Origin: Oscillospiraceae bacterium
GTDB taxonomy: Bacteria; Bacillota; Clostridia; Oscillospirales; Butyricicoccaceae
Length of the DNA: 17,522 bases
Assembly: GCA_902797555.1 (NCBI GenBank)
Contig: CADBTM010000170.1
Coordinates: 1 to 17,522 of the forward strand
Direction of reading: 5' to 3'
Shown: positions 7,188-12,989 of the stretch, piece by piece
How the letters are laid out: each line of letters opens with the position of its first letter
How positions within the stretch are numbered: position 1 is the first letter of the stretch
Position numbers and translations under genes: made by a program
Notes under the pieces: model-generated
Seen by the model: only the letters and a program-made list of their open reading frames with translations
The model's database searches: none
Told to the model about the DNA's origin: nothing

Positions 7188-8321
7188 ATGTCCATCAAAA
7201 AACGGCTGTTCTGGTCCAATGTGCTCATGTTTGCCCTGCCGGTGGCGGCCTATCTGCTGATCTCCTTTGCAGCGGACAAGCTGACCATTTCCTATCTTTT
7301 GCGGCAGAGCTACACTTCGATAGCCGACTTTCGCCAGCAGGTGGCGCAGGTGCAGCAGGTCTCCCGGCTGCTGACGGTGGCGGTGCTGCTCATCATGCTG
7401 GTCATCGTCAACCGGATGCTCTCCCGGGGCGTGCTCAAGCGGATCAACGGTTCGCTGGAGCAGGTGTCCGAAGGCCTGCGCAAGCTGCGGGAGGGGGATC
7501 TGTCCTTCCGTCTGCCCAAGGAACAGACCGAGGACGAGTTTTCCGCCCTGCGCCGGGACTTTAACGCCGCCGCCGCCCAGCTGGAGCAAAGCGTCACCCA
7601 GGTAAAGGAAAACGAGAAAAACCGGCAGGAGCTTTTGGCGGGCATCTCCCACGATCTCCGCTCGCCCCTCACCGCCATCCGCGCTTATGCCGAGGGCATC
7701 ATGGACGGCGTCGCTCCCACCGAGGAGGCGCGCAACCAATATCTCACCATCATCCGCAACAAGGCGCGGGATATGCAGAATCTGGTCAACCAGCTCTTTC
7801 TGTTCTCCCGGATGGATCTGGGGGAAAACGTGGATCATCCCGAGCATATCCGGCTGGGGGAGGAGCTGGAGCTTATCTGTCAGGTGCTCGTCCCCGAATA
7901 TGCCGAAAAAGGGCTGGACGTTACCCTGACCTGTGACGGAGAGGGCGCCGTGCTGGCTGACCCGGAGACCGTCCACCGCATCGTCTACAATGTGGCGGAA
8001 AACAGCTGCAAATACAAAACCGCCGACCGGGGCAAGCTGGATATCCGGCTGAAGGACGAGGAAAAGTACGTTTCGGTCACCTTCCTCGACGACGGCCCCG
8101 GCGTTTCCAAGGAGGCGCTGCCAAAGATCTTTGACGCGTTTTATCGCGCCGACCCCTCCCGCACCGGATCGGTTTCGGGCAGCGGACTGGGTCTGGCCAT
8201 CATTTCCCGGGCGGTACGCAACATGAAGGGACGGATCATCGCCCAAAATGCCGAGCCTCACGGCCTGCTTCTGGAGATCCAGCTCCCCTACGACACCTAC
8301 AGCGACACACAGGAGGATTGA
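7188..8321 (+). CDS. Membrane sensor histidine kinase
   Basis: A 377-residue sensor kinase that should autophosphorylate on His155 and pass the phosphate to the regulator encoded next. Domains: membrane segment 1 (about 9-29), a short extracytoplasmic segment (about 30-59), membrane segment 2 (about 60-76), HAMP (about 77-130), the HisKA dimerisation domain with the H-box GISHDLRSPLTAI (152-164), and the HATPase domain with the N-box NVAENSCKY (268-276), G1 box DDGPG (301-305) and G2 box GSGLGL (331-336). All catalytic motifs look intact. The ATG at 7188 has GGAGG upstream. The outer segment, only about 30 residues, lacks a recognisable sensing domain, so the signal may be sensed in or at the membrane. 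Gene order is kinase first, the reverse of the commoner arrangement. Confidence 0.93.
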   Translation: MSIKKRLFWSNVLMFALPVAAYLLISFAADKLTISYLLRQSYTSIADFRQQVAQVQQVSRLLTVAVLLIMLVIVNRMLSRGVLKRINGSLEQVSEGLRKLREGDLSFRLPKEQTEDEFSALRRDFNAAAAQLEQSVTQVKENEKNRQELLAGISHDLRSPLTAIRAYAEGIMDGVAPTEEARNQYLTIIRNKARDMQNLVNQLFLFSRMDLGENVDHPEHIRLGEELELICQVLVPEYAEKGLDVTLTCDGEGAVLADPETVHRIVYNVAENSCKYKTADRGKLDIRLKDEEKYVSVTFLDDGPGVSKEALPKIFDAFYRADPSRTGSVSGSGLGLAIISRAVRNMKGRIIAQNAEPHGLLLEIQLPYDTYSDTQED

Positions 8322-8322
8322 T

Positions 8323-9009
8323 ATGCAGAAAATACTGATCGTGGAGGACGACGCCGCCATCGCCCGCATCGAGCGGGACTATCTGGAGATGAACGGCTTT
8401 GCCTGCACCGTGGCGTCCGACGGCGAGGTCGGCCTGCGGGAAGGGCTGAGCGGGGAATACGACCTGATTCTTCTCGACGTGATGCTCCCCAAAATGGACG
8501 GCTTTGCCGTATGCCGCGCCCTGCGGGAGCAGGTGGACGTGCCCATTCTGATGGTCACCGCCCGCACCGAGGATGTGGACAAGATCCGCGGCCTCGGCCT
8601 TGGCGCCGACGACTATGTGGAAAAGCCTTTTTCTCCCGGCGTGCTGGTGGCGCGCATCCGTGCCAACCTGGCCCAATATGCCCGTCTGCGGCAGGGCGCA
8701 GGGGAGGGGGACAGCCTGACGGCCGGCGAGCTGCGGCTGGAGCCCCGCTCCCGCAAGGTCTATGTGGGCGAGCGGGAGATCCCCCTGAAAAATAAGGAGT
8801 ACGAGCTGCTCTGTTTCTTTATGCGCAACGCGGGCATGGTCTTTGACCGGGAGACCCTCTACGAGCGGGTGTGGGGCATGGAGGCGCTGGGCGACAACGC
8901 CACCGTGGCCGTCCATATCAACCGCCTGCGGGAAAAGCTGGAGCAGGACCCCGCCAATCCCCGCTGGATCGTCACCGTCCGCGGCGCGGGATATCGGTTT
9001 GAAAAGTAG
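8323..9009 (+). CDS. OmpR/PhoB-family response regulator
   Basis: A 228-residue DNA-binding regulator. The receiver domain (1-118) has the acidic pocket Asp9/Asp10, the phosphorylation site Asp52 in LLDVMLPKMDG, Thr79 and Lys101 (KPF). The C-terminal winged-helix domain (about 130-228) contains LKNKEYELLCFF, the recognition region NATVAVHINRLREKL and the final hairpin VRGAGYRF, all typical of OmpR/PhoB proteins. The ATG lies one base past the kinase stop codon, and its AGGAGG site (8311-8316) is inside the kinase gene, so the two are co-translated. Proteins of this class bind tandem direct repeats with about 11-bp spacing; such repeats are found before the kinase gene and before htrA, making those promoters its likely targets (inference). 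The arrangement recalls the CssRS-HtrA circuit of Bacillus, but orthology is not shown. Confidence 0.95.
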   Translation: MQKILIVEDDAAIARIERDYLEMNGFACTVASDGEVGLREGLSGEYDLILLDVMLPKMDGFAVCRALREQVDVPILMVTARTEDVDKIRGLGLGADDYVEKPFSPGVLVARIRANLAQYARLRQGAGEGDSLTAGELRLEPRSRKVYVGEREIPLKNKEYELLCFFMRNAGMVFDRETLYERVWGMEALGDNATVAVHINRLREKLEQDPANPRWIVTVRGAGYRFEK

Positions 9010-9023
9010 TTTCCCCCGTAAAA

Positions 9024-9046
9024 GCCTCCCTTGTGCAAAGGGAGGC
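9024..9046. repeat. Hairpin element after the response regulator gene
   Basis: A perfect inverted repeat with arms GCCTCCC (9024-9030) and GGGAGGC (9040-9046); the loop TTGTGCAAA can extend the pairing. No T-run follows, so it is unlikely to be a terminator by itself. It has the look of the short dispersed hairpin repeats found between genes in this bacterial group; that comparison rests on memory, not on a search. Confidence 0.5.
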
Positions 9047-9066
9047 GGCAGCGCCCATCCTGCGTT

Positions 9067-9114
9067 AACCTTCCCCTTTGGGAAGGTTTTTCCCGCCCTG
9101 TGGGCGGGCTTTTT
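9067..9114 (+). terminator. Tandem terminators of the kinase/regulator operon
   Basis: There are two consecutive hairpins. AACCTTCCC pairs with GGGAAGGTT (9067-9088, loop CTTT) and runs into five T residues. CCCGCCC pairs with GGGCGGG (9092-9108, loop TGT), followed by CTTTTT. Together they should isolate htrA from the upstream operon, in line with htrA having its own promoter immediately after. Confidence 0.85.
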
Positions 9115-9115
9115 A

Positions 9116-9170
9116 GTTTATCCACTGTTTATCTTCCGATTAAACACAGTTTAACTTGACCGGATATACT
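9116..9170 (+). promoter_or_regulatory. htrA promoter with four 11-bp phased regulator boxes
   Basis: Four units start exactly 11 bp apart: GTTTATCCACT (9116), GTTTATCTTCC (9127), GATTAAACACA (9138) and GTTTAACTTGA (9149). After 5 nt comes the -10 TATACT (9165-9170). The -35 position is AAACAC, far from consensus, so the promoter probably depends on an activator bound to the boxes. The unit TTAAAC-ACA-GTTTAA (9140-9154) also reads as an inverted repeat. The geometry resembles Pho boxes recognised by OmpR/PhoB regulators. Confidence 0.65.
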
Positions 9171-9220
9171 AAAGCCATCAAAAAGAGAAAACCACCTTTG
9201 CAGAAAAGGAGTGCACAAAT

Positions 9221-10750
9221 ATGACAGACTATACCGATAACGAGATCCGCAGCGAAAACCCCACCTCCACCGAGCAGGCCGTTCATGAGGCCGCCCGGAT
9301 GACGGTGGACGGCATCGCCGCCGAAGTCAAGGCCGAGCAAAACGCCGCGGCCGCCGAGGTGGAGCCCGCAAAGGCTCAGACCGAGCATAGCGCAGAGCCC
9401 TCGGCAGAGGAGCAGCCCCAGCCCGAAGAGGCGCAGGAAGCCCCCAGTCAGGCCACCTTCGGCTCGGGCGAATGGCAGAGAGTCGAGCCCGAAGAGCCCA
9501 AGACTCCCAAGAAAAAGCGGAAAATCGGCAAGGTGCTGCTGGGCATCGTGGCCGTGCTGCTGGCAGCGGGCATCTGCTTCGGCGCAGGCTATGCCGGCGT
9601 GACCGTTGCCAACAACACCAAGAATAAAGTGGTTCTGCAGCAGATCGTCTCGCCCACTGCGGAGAGCGGCGAAAACTCCCGTCTGCCTGCTTCCGCCGAA
9701 GGCGCCCTGACCTCCGTTCAGGTGGCCGACAAGGTGCGGGACAGCGTGGTGGCCATCACCACCGAGCAGATGACCACCGGCAACTATTGGTACGGCAGCT
9801 ACGTCATCTCGGGCGCCGGCTCGGGCATCATCATCAGTGAGGACGGCTATATCCTCACCTGTGCCCACGTCATCAACGACGCCACCAAGATCACCGTGGA
9901 GCTGAGCGACGGCTCCACCTACGACGCCCAGCTGGTGGGCTCCTACGTCAACGGCGATATCGCCGTGGTCAAGATCGACGCCACCGGCCTCACCCCCTCC
10001 GAGATCGCCGACAGCGACGCCATCCTGCAGGGCGCTGTGTGCTATGCCGTGGGCAACCCCCAGGGACGCTTTTCCGGCTCGATCTCCGACGGCATCGTTT
10101 CCGCCCTCAACCGCACCATCACCGTGGAGGTGGAGAGCAGCAACGGCAGCCGGGGCAACAGCCTGTATGATATGTTCTACGGCAACGTCACCAGCCGCAG
10201 CACCATCACCCTCAACGTGATCCAGATGACCGCAGCCGTCTCTCCCGGCAATTCGGGCGGCGCGCTGTACAACGATCTGGGACAGCTGATCGGCGTGGTC
10301 TCCGCCAAGAGCTCGGACAGCGATTCCGAGGGTCTGGGCTTTGCCATCCCCAGCAACACCGCCATGGAGATCGCCACCCAGCTGATCGCCAACGGCTATT
10401 ACGAGGCGCCCGACGAGGGCCAGAACGGCGAGACCGGCGGTGTCACCCCCACCACCAACAAGGCCATTCTGGGCGTTCTGGTGCAGACCATCACCGATGA
10501 GGACGCCGCCCGCTACAATCTGCGCGCCGGCATCTATATCAGCGAGATCACCGAGGAAAGCACCCGTCAGGCCGGCCTGCAGGTGGGCGACCGGATCATC
10601 AGCGTGGACGACGTGCTGGTGAATGCCGCCACCGATGTCACCGGCTATCTGGCAGAAAAGAATCCCGGCGACGTGGTCACCCTCAACGTGGAGCGCAACG
10701 GCCGTATGGCCACCGTGCAGGTCACGCTGGTGGCAAATCCCAACGCATAA
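9221..10750 (+). CDS. htrA: Membrane-anchored HtrA/DegP-like serine protease with PDZ domain
   Basis: A 509-residue S1C-family protease that degrades or refolds damaged proteins on the outer face of the membrane. Layout: an acidic Glu/Pro/Ala-rich cytoplasmic N-terminus (1-95), a basic stop (KTPKKKRKIGK), one membrane segment (about 104-125), a linker, the trypsin-like domain (about 165-395) and a PDZ domain (about 412-505). The catalytic triad is complete: His216 in TCAHVIND, Asp246 in NGDIAVVKID and Ser345 in SPGNSGGALY. The ATG is preceded by AAAGGAG (9205-9211). It sits directly after the two-component pair and has its own promoter with phased boxes, so induction by that pair is likely. 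The cytoplasmic tail of about 100 residues is long for the family. One PDZ domain is normal for Gram-positive HtrA. Confidence 0.95.
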   Translation: MTDYTDNEIRSENPTSTEQAVHEAARMTVDGIAAEVKAEQNAAAAEVEPAKAQTEHSAEPSAEEQPQPEEAQEAPSQATFGSGEWQRVEPEEPKTPKKKRKIGKVLLGIVAVLLAAGICFGAGYAGVTVANNTKNKVVLQQIVSPTAESGENSRLPASAEGALTSVQVADKVRDSVVAITTEQMTTGNYWYGSYVISGAGSGIIISEDGYILTCAHVINDATKITVELSDGSTYDAQLVGSYVNGDIAVVKIDATGLTPSEIADSDAILQGAVCYAVGNPQGRFSGSISDGIVSALNRTITVEVESSNGSRGNSLYDMFYGNVTSRSTITLNVIQMTAAVSPGNSGGALYNDLGQLIGVVSAKSSDSDSEGLGFAIPSNTAMEIATQLIANGYYEAPDEGQNGETGGVTPTTNKAILGVLVQTITDEDAARYNLRAGIYISEITEESTRQAGLQVGDRIISVDDVLVNAATDVTGYLAEKNPGDVVTLNVERNGRMATVQVTLVANPNA

Positions 10751-10795
10751 AACACAGAAGCTTCTTTTCTCTCCTATCTCTCTATATACAAAAGA

Positions 10796-10824
10796 AAGCC
10801 GCCCTCGGGCGGCTTATCTTTTTG
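10796..10824 (+). terminator. htrA terminator
   Basis: Arms AAGCCGCC and GGCGGCTT with a CTCG loop (10796-10815), followed by ATCTTTTT. It lies 45 nt after the htrA stop codon. Confidence 0.85.
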
Positions 10825-10839
10825 AAACAGGCATTTCAT

Positions 10840-10885
10840 GGGCTTTCCCCTTGAGGAAGCCGCACCCCGCAGGGTGCGAAAGCCC
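10840..10885. repeat. Compound hairpin between htrA and the PspC gene
   Basis: An outer stem GGGCTTTC (10840-10847) and GAAAGCCC (10878-10885) encloses an inner stem CGCACCC/GGGTGCG (10861-10877, loop CGCA). It is followed by no T-run on the plus strand. It is neither gene nor clear terminator and may be a small intergenic repeat element. Confidence 0.45.
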
Positions 10886-10893
10886 TTACAACG

Positions 10894-10921
10894 AAAAAAA
10901 GCCCGCCATACGGCGGGCTTT
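10894..10921 (-). terminator. Terminator of the padR/DUF4097/PspC operon
   Basis: On the minus strand AAAGCCCGCC and GGCGGGCTTT (loop GTAT) form a strong stem followed by a run of T residues. It begins about 10 nt after the PspC stop codon. Convergent htrA ends on the other side with a separate terminator. Confidence 0.9.
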
Positions 10922-10930
10922 CTCTGCCTT

Positions 10931-11119
10931 TTACAGAACTTCTTCTTTGTTGGGGAAAACGACGGCGCAGATCAGATATGCCCAAAAGCCGAAGGATCCC
11001 ATCAGGGCCAGCAGCGCCCACACCACCCGGACAAGGGTGACGTCCAGATTGAGATAATCGGCCAGTCCGGCGCACACGCCGCAGACCTTTGCGTTCTTAC
11101 GGTCTTTATAGATCTTCAT
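10931..11119 (-). CDS. pspC: Small PspC-domain membrane protein
   Basis: A 62-residue protein that is essentially one PspC domain: MKIYKDRKNAKVCGVCAGLA is followed by ADYLNLDVTLVRVVWALLAL and a hydrophobic segment (about 31-55) ending in VVFPNKEE. In proteobacteria PspC belongs to the phage-shock response to membrane damage; in Firmicutes short PspC proteins occur next to PadR and DUF4097 genes and probably act in envelope stress. It lacks the longer C-terminal region and partner PspA/PspB of the classical system; no such genes occur in the window. The ATG has AGGAGG upstream. It is the last gene of a three-gene operon, 40 nt after the beta-repeat protein. Confidence 0.88.
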   Translation of the reverse strand: MKIYKDRKNAKVCGVCAGLADYLNLDVTLVRVVWALLALMGSFGFWAYLICAVVFPNKEEVL

Positions 11120-11159
11120 GCTTGCATCCTCCTGTTCCGCGGCATGTGCCGCAAATTGT

Positions 11160-12425
11160 TTACCGGCGATAGATCCGCAGGTCGCCGGAGACCGAGGTCA
11201 TGCTGTAGGTGCGGTTCCCGCCCTCCAGATAGACCGCCGTACCGTTTTTTGCGTTGAGAGAGGTCTTCAGGTCAAAGTCAGAGCGCAGGTCGCCCGACAC
11301 CCGGGTATACTGCAGGGCAAAGCCGTCGTTGTCGGGGAGCCACAGCTTGGTGTCGCCCGAAACGGCGCTCAGATCGAGACGGTCGGGCATATTGTCCAGC
11401 CGCAGGCTCATATCGCCGGTGGTGGTGTTGACCGTCAGCGAGCGGGACGAGCCGCACAGATCCACATCGCCCGAGACGGTGTTCATACGCAGCTCCTCCA
11501 TGTGACCGGTCAGATCCACATCACCGGAAACGGTGCTGACCTCTGCCGTGCCGCACTGGATCTCGGGCACGTCCACGTCGCCGCTGGTGCTCTGGAGGGT
11601 GAGGGAAGCCACCTCCATGCCCTTTTCCAGACGGATGTCGCCGCTGGTGGTGGTGACCGAAATGGCGTTCCACGGACGGACGGGGAGATAGATCTCAAAA
11701 TCCGAGCTGAGCATGCCGTAGTGGAAGAGCAGCGAGCCCGCGCTGGACTTCCGTCCCTGGCGGATATGCAGGATGCCGTCCACCACCTGGATCTCGGCCA
11801 TCTGATCCTCGGTGAGCTGGGACGCGGCCAGCTCGACGATATAAATGTTGTTGTCCTGGGAGACGCCGAAGGTGACGTCGCCGCCGGAGGTGTGCACGTC
11901 CAGACCGTTCAGACCGTCGGAGGGCACGGTATAGTCATAGCGGCTGCCGCTGCCGCCCCGGGTGAAGGTCATGTTCTTGACGGCGTTCTTCACCTGATCC
12001 TTGACGGTGCCCGTCATGTTGCGGATGGGCTCTTTGGCGTCCTTATAGGTTTCCCGGGCGGCGCTGGCCACATGGCCCGCGGCCGAGCGCAGATCGCTCA
12101 TCAGTCCCTCCAGAGAGGGAGTCACGTCCCGGGCGACGTTGCGCAGCAGATCGTCCAGACCGGCAAAGGGGTTGTTGTTGCCCGATTTCTGGTTTTCCTC
12201 GCTGCGGCGATAGACCTCGTTGATATAGGCGGCGACCTCGTCCAGATCGCCGATGCCCTCCTGCACCTGCTTGAGGGCTTCCTCAGGCTCGACGCCCTGA
12301 GAAACCAGCTCGTCATATCGCTCGGTCAGGTCGGCGGTGATCTCCTCGATCACGTCCTCCTTGGCGGGGCAGTTTTTGGCGGCGCTCAGGCGCTGCTCGA
12401 TCAATTCCCGAAGCTGTTCGTTCAT
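11160..12425 (-). CDS. HAAS-like/DUF4097 beta-repeat protein
   Basis: A 421-residue protein with two parts. The N-terminal 75 residues form a helical domain like the HAAS/DUF1700-type domain that usually accompanies PadR regulators (motifs EDVIEEITADLTERYDELV and GIGDLDEVAAYI). After a polar, partly amphipathic linker (about 76-160) comes a DUF4097 region (about 165-421) built from TxSGD units at about 261, 281, 300, 318, 336, 356, 377 and 413, i.e. every 18-21 residues, as expected for a beta-solenoid. Unlike many relatives I see no membrane segment or signal peptide, so it may be cytoplasmic or peripheral. The start ATG at 12423-12425 has AGGAGG upstream, 22 nt after padR. Function is unknown; the operon suggests envelope-stress sensing or control of the PadR protein. 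Confidence 0.82.
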   Translation of the reverse strand: MNEQLRELIEQRLSAAKNCPAKEDVIEEITADLTERYDELVSQGVEPEEALKQVQEGIGDLDEVAAYINEVYRRSEENQKSGNNNPFAGLDDLLRNVARDVTPSLEGLMSDLRSAAGHVASAARETYKDAKEPIRNMTGTVKDQVKNAVKNMTFTRGGSGSRYDYTVPSDGLNGLDVHTSGGDVTFGVSQDNNIYIVELAASQLTEDQMAEIQVVDGILHIRQGRKSSAGSLLFHYGMLSSDFEIYLPVRPWNAISVTTTSGDIRLEKGMEVASLTLQSTSGDVDVPEIQCGTAEVSTVSGDVDLTGHMEELRMNTVSGDVDLCGSSRSLTVNTTTGDMSLRLDNMPDRLDLSAVSGDTKLWLPDNDGFALQYTRVSGDLRSDFDLKTSLNAKNGTAVYLEGGNRTYSMTSVSGDLRIYRR

Positions 12426-12447
12426 AGTATGGCCTCCTTCTGTTTGT

Positions 12448-12783
12448 TTAAGCCTGTTCCGTCCCGATGAGACGGTCGATCATGGTCTTGACTCTCTGCC
12501 ATTCCCGGCAGCTCTCGTCATAAAACGCTCTGCCCTCGTCGGTGATGGCATAATACCGGCGCCGTGCGCCGCTGGATTCGTCGCCCCAATAGGAGCGGAT
12601 GTAACCGGCCTGTTCCAGCCGGCGGAAGGCAGTGTACAGCGTGCCCTCCTTTGCCTCAAAGGCTCCGTCGGTCAGATCCCGGATGGATTTGTTGATCTCG
12701 TAACCATAGCTGTCGTGGTCGAGCAGCCGTGAGAGAATGATCGTCTCGGTGTGACCGCGGATGATGTCGGATGTCTGTGACAT
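12448..12783 (-). CDS. PadR-family transcriptional repressor
   Basis: A 111-residue winged-helix regulator. Seen: TETIILSRLLDHDSYGYEIN (helix and turn typical of PadR), the recognition region AKEGTLYTAFRRLEQAGYI (44-62), the wing with GARRRYYAITDEGR (72-85) and a short C-terminal dimerisation helix ending near 108, typical of the short PadR subgroup. I chose the ATG at 12781-12783 (MSQTSD), which has GGAGGG nine nt upstream; a longer in-frame start exists at 12819 but overlaps the promoter -10 and has no such site. It is first in an operon with the HAAS-like/DUF4097 and PspC genes. An inverted repeat over its own -35 is a likely autoregulatory operator. The effector is unknown. Confidence 0.93.
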   Translation of the reverse strand: MSQTSDIIRGHTETIILSRLLDHDSYGYEINKSIRDLTDGAFEAKEGTLYTAFRRLEQAGYIRSYWGDESSGARRRYYAITDEGRAFYDESCREWQRVKTMIDRLIGTEQA

Positions 12784-12814
12784 TTCGTTCCCTCCTGTTC
12801 TTGTTGCTGGATAC

Positions 12815-12843
12815 ATCATAAATCAAATTACCTCGCTTGTCAA
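12815..12843 (-). promoter_or_regulatory. Promoter of the padR operon
   Basis: Minus-strand TTGACA (12838-12843, perfect consensus), a 17-nt spacer and TATGAT (12815-12820). A promoter this close to consensus would be strong unless repressed, consistent with the operator overlapping it. Confidence 0.88.
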
Positions 12844-12847
12844 GGTA
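12829..12847. promoter_or_regulatory. Probable PadR operator overlapping the -35
   Basis: An inverted repeat TACCT-N9-AGGTA covers the -35 hexamer and part of the spacer of the padR promoter. PadR proteins bind dyads of this size in their own promoters. A further TACCT half-site lies at 12880-12884. Binding by this PadR is inference from position and symmetry. Confidence 0.6.
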
Positions 12848-12919
12848 CTTTTTCAGAAAATGTATTAAGATTTTGTAAATACCTAACGTGCGCGAGATAG
12901 CCCCTCCTATAATTTATTA

Positions 12920-12948
12920 TTTACGATTCCCTCCCGATGTGCTATAAT
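12920..12948 (+). promoter_or_regulatory. Promoter of the HerA-like ATPase/biotin ligase operon
   Basis: TTTACG (12920-12925), a 17-nt spacer and a perfect TATAAT (12943-12948), about 42 nt before the ATG at 12990. It is divergent from the padR promoter, about 75 nt away. Confidence 0.75.
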
Positions 12949-12989
12949 CAAAGAAAAAACATTTGTCATAGAAGCATAGGAGGAATACC

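Noticed and set aside
7149..8369. 406-codon minus-strand open frame opposite the kinase
   Set aside because: Antisense to a complete histidine kinase, no domain or start signal.
11118..12470. 450-codon plus-strand open frame opposite the DUF4097 gene
   Set aside because: Gly/Val/His-rich shadow of the repetitive coding strand.
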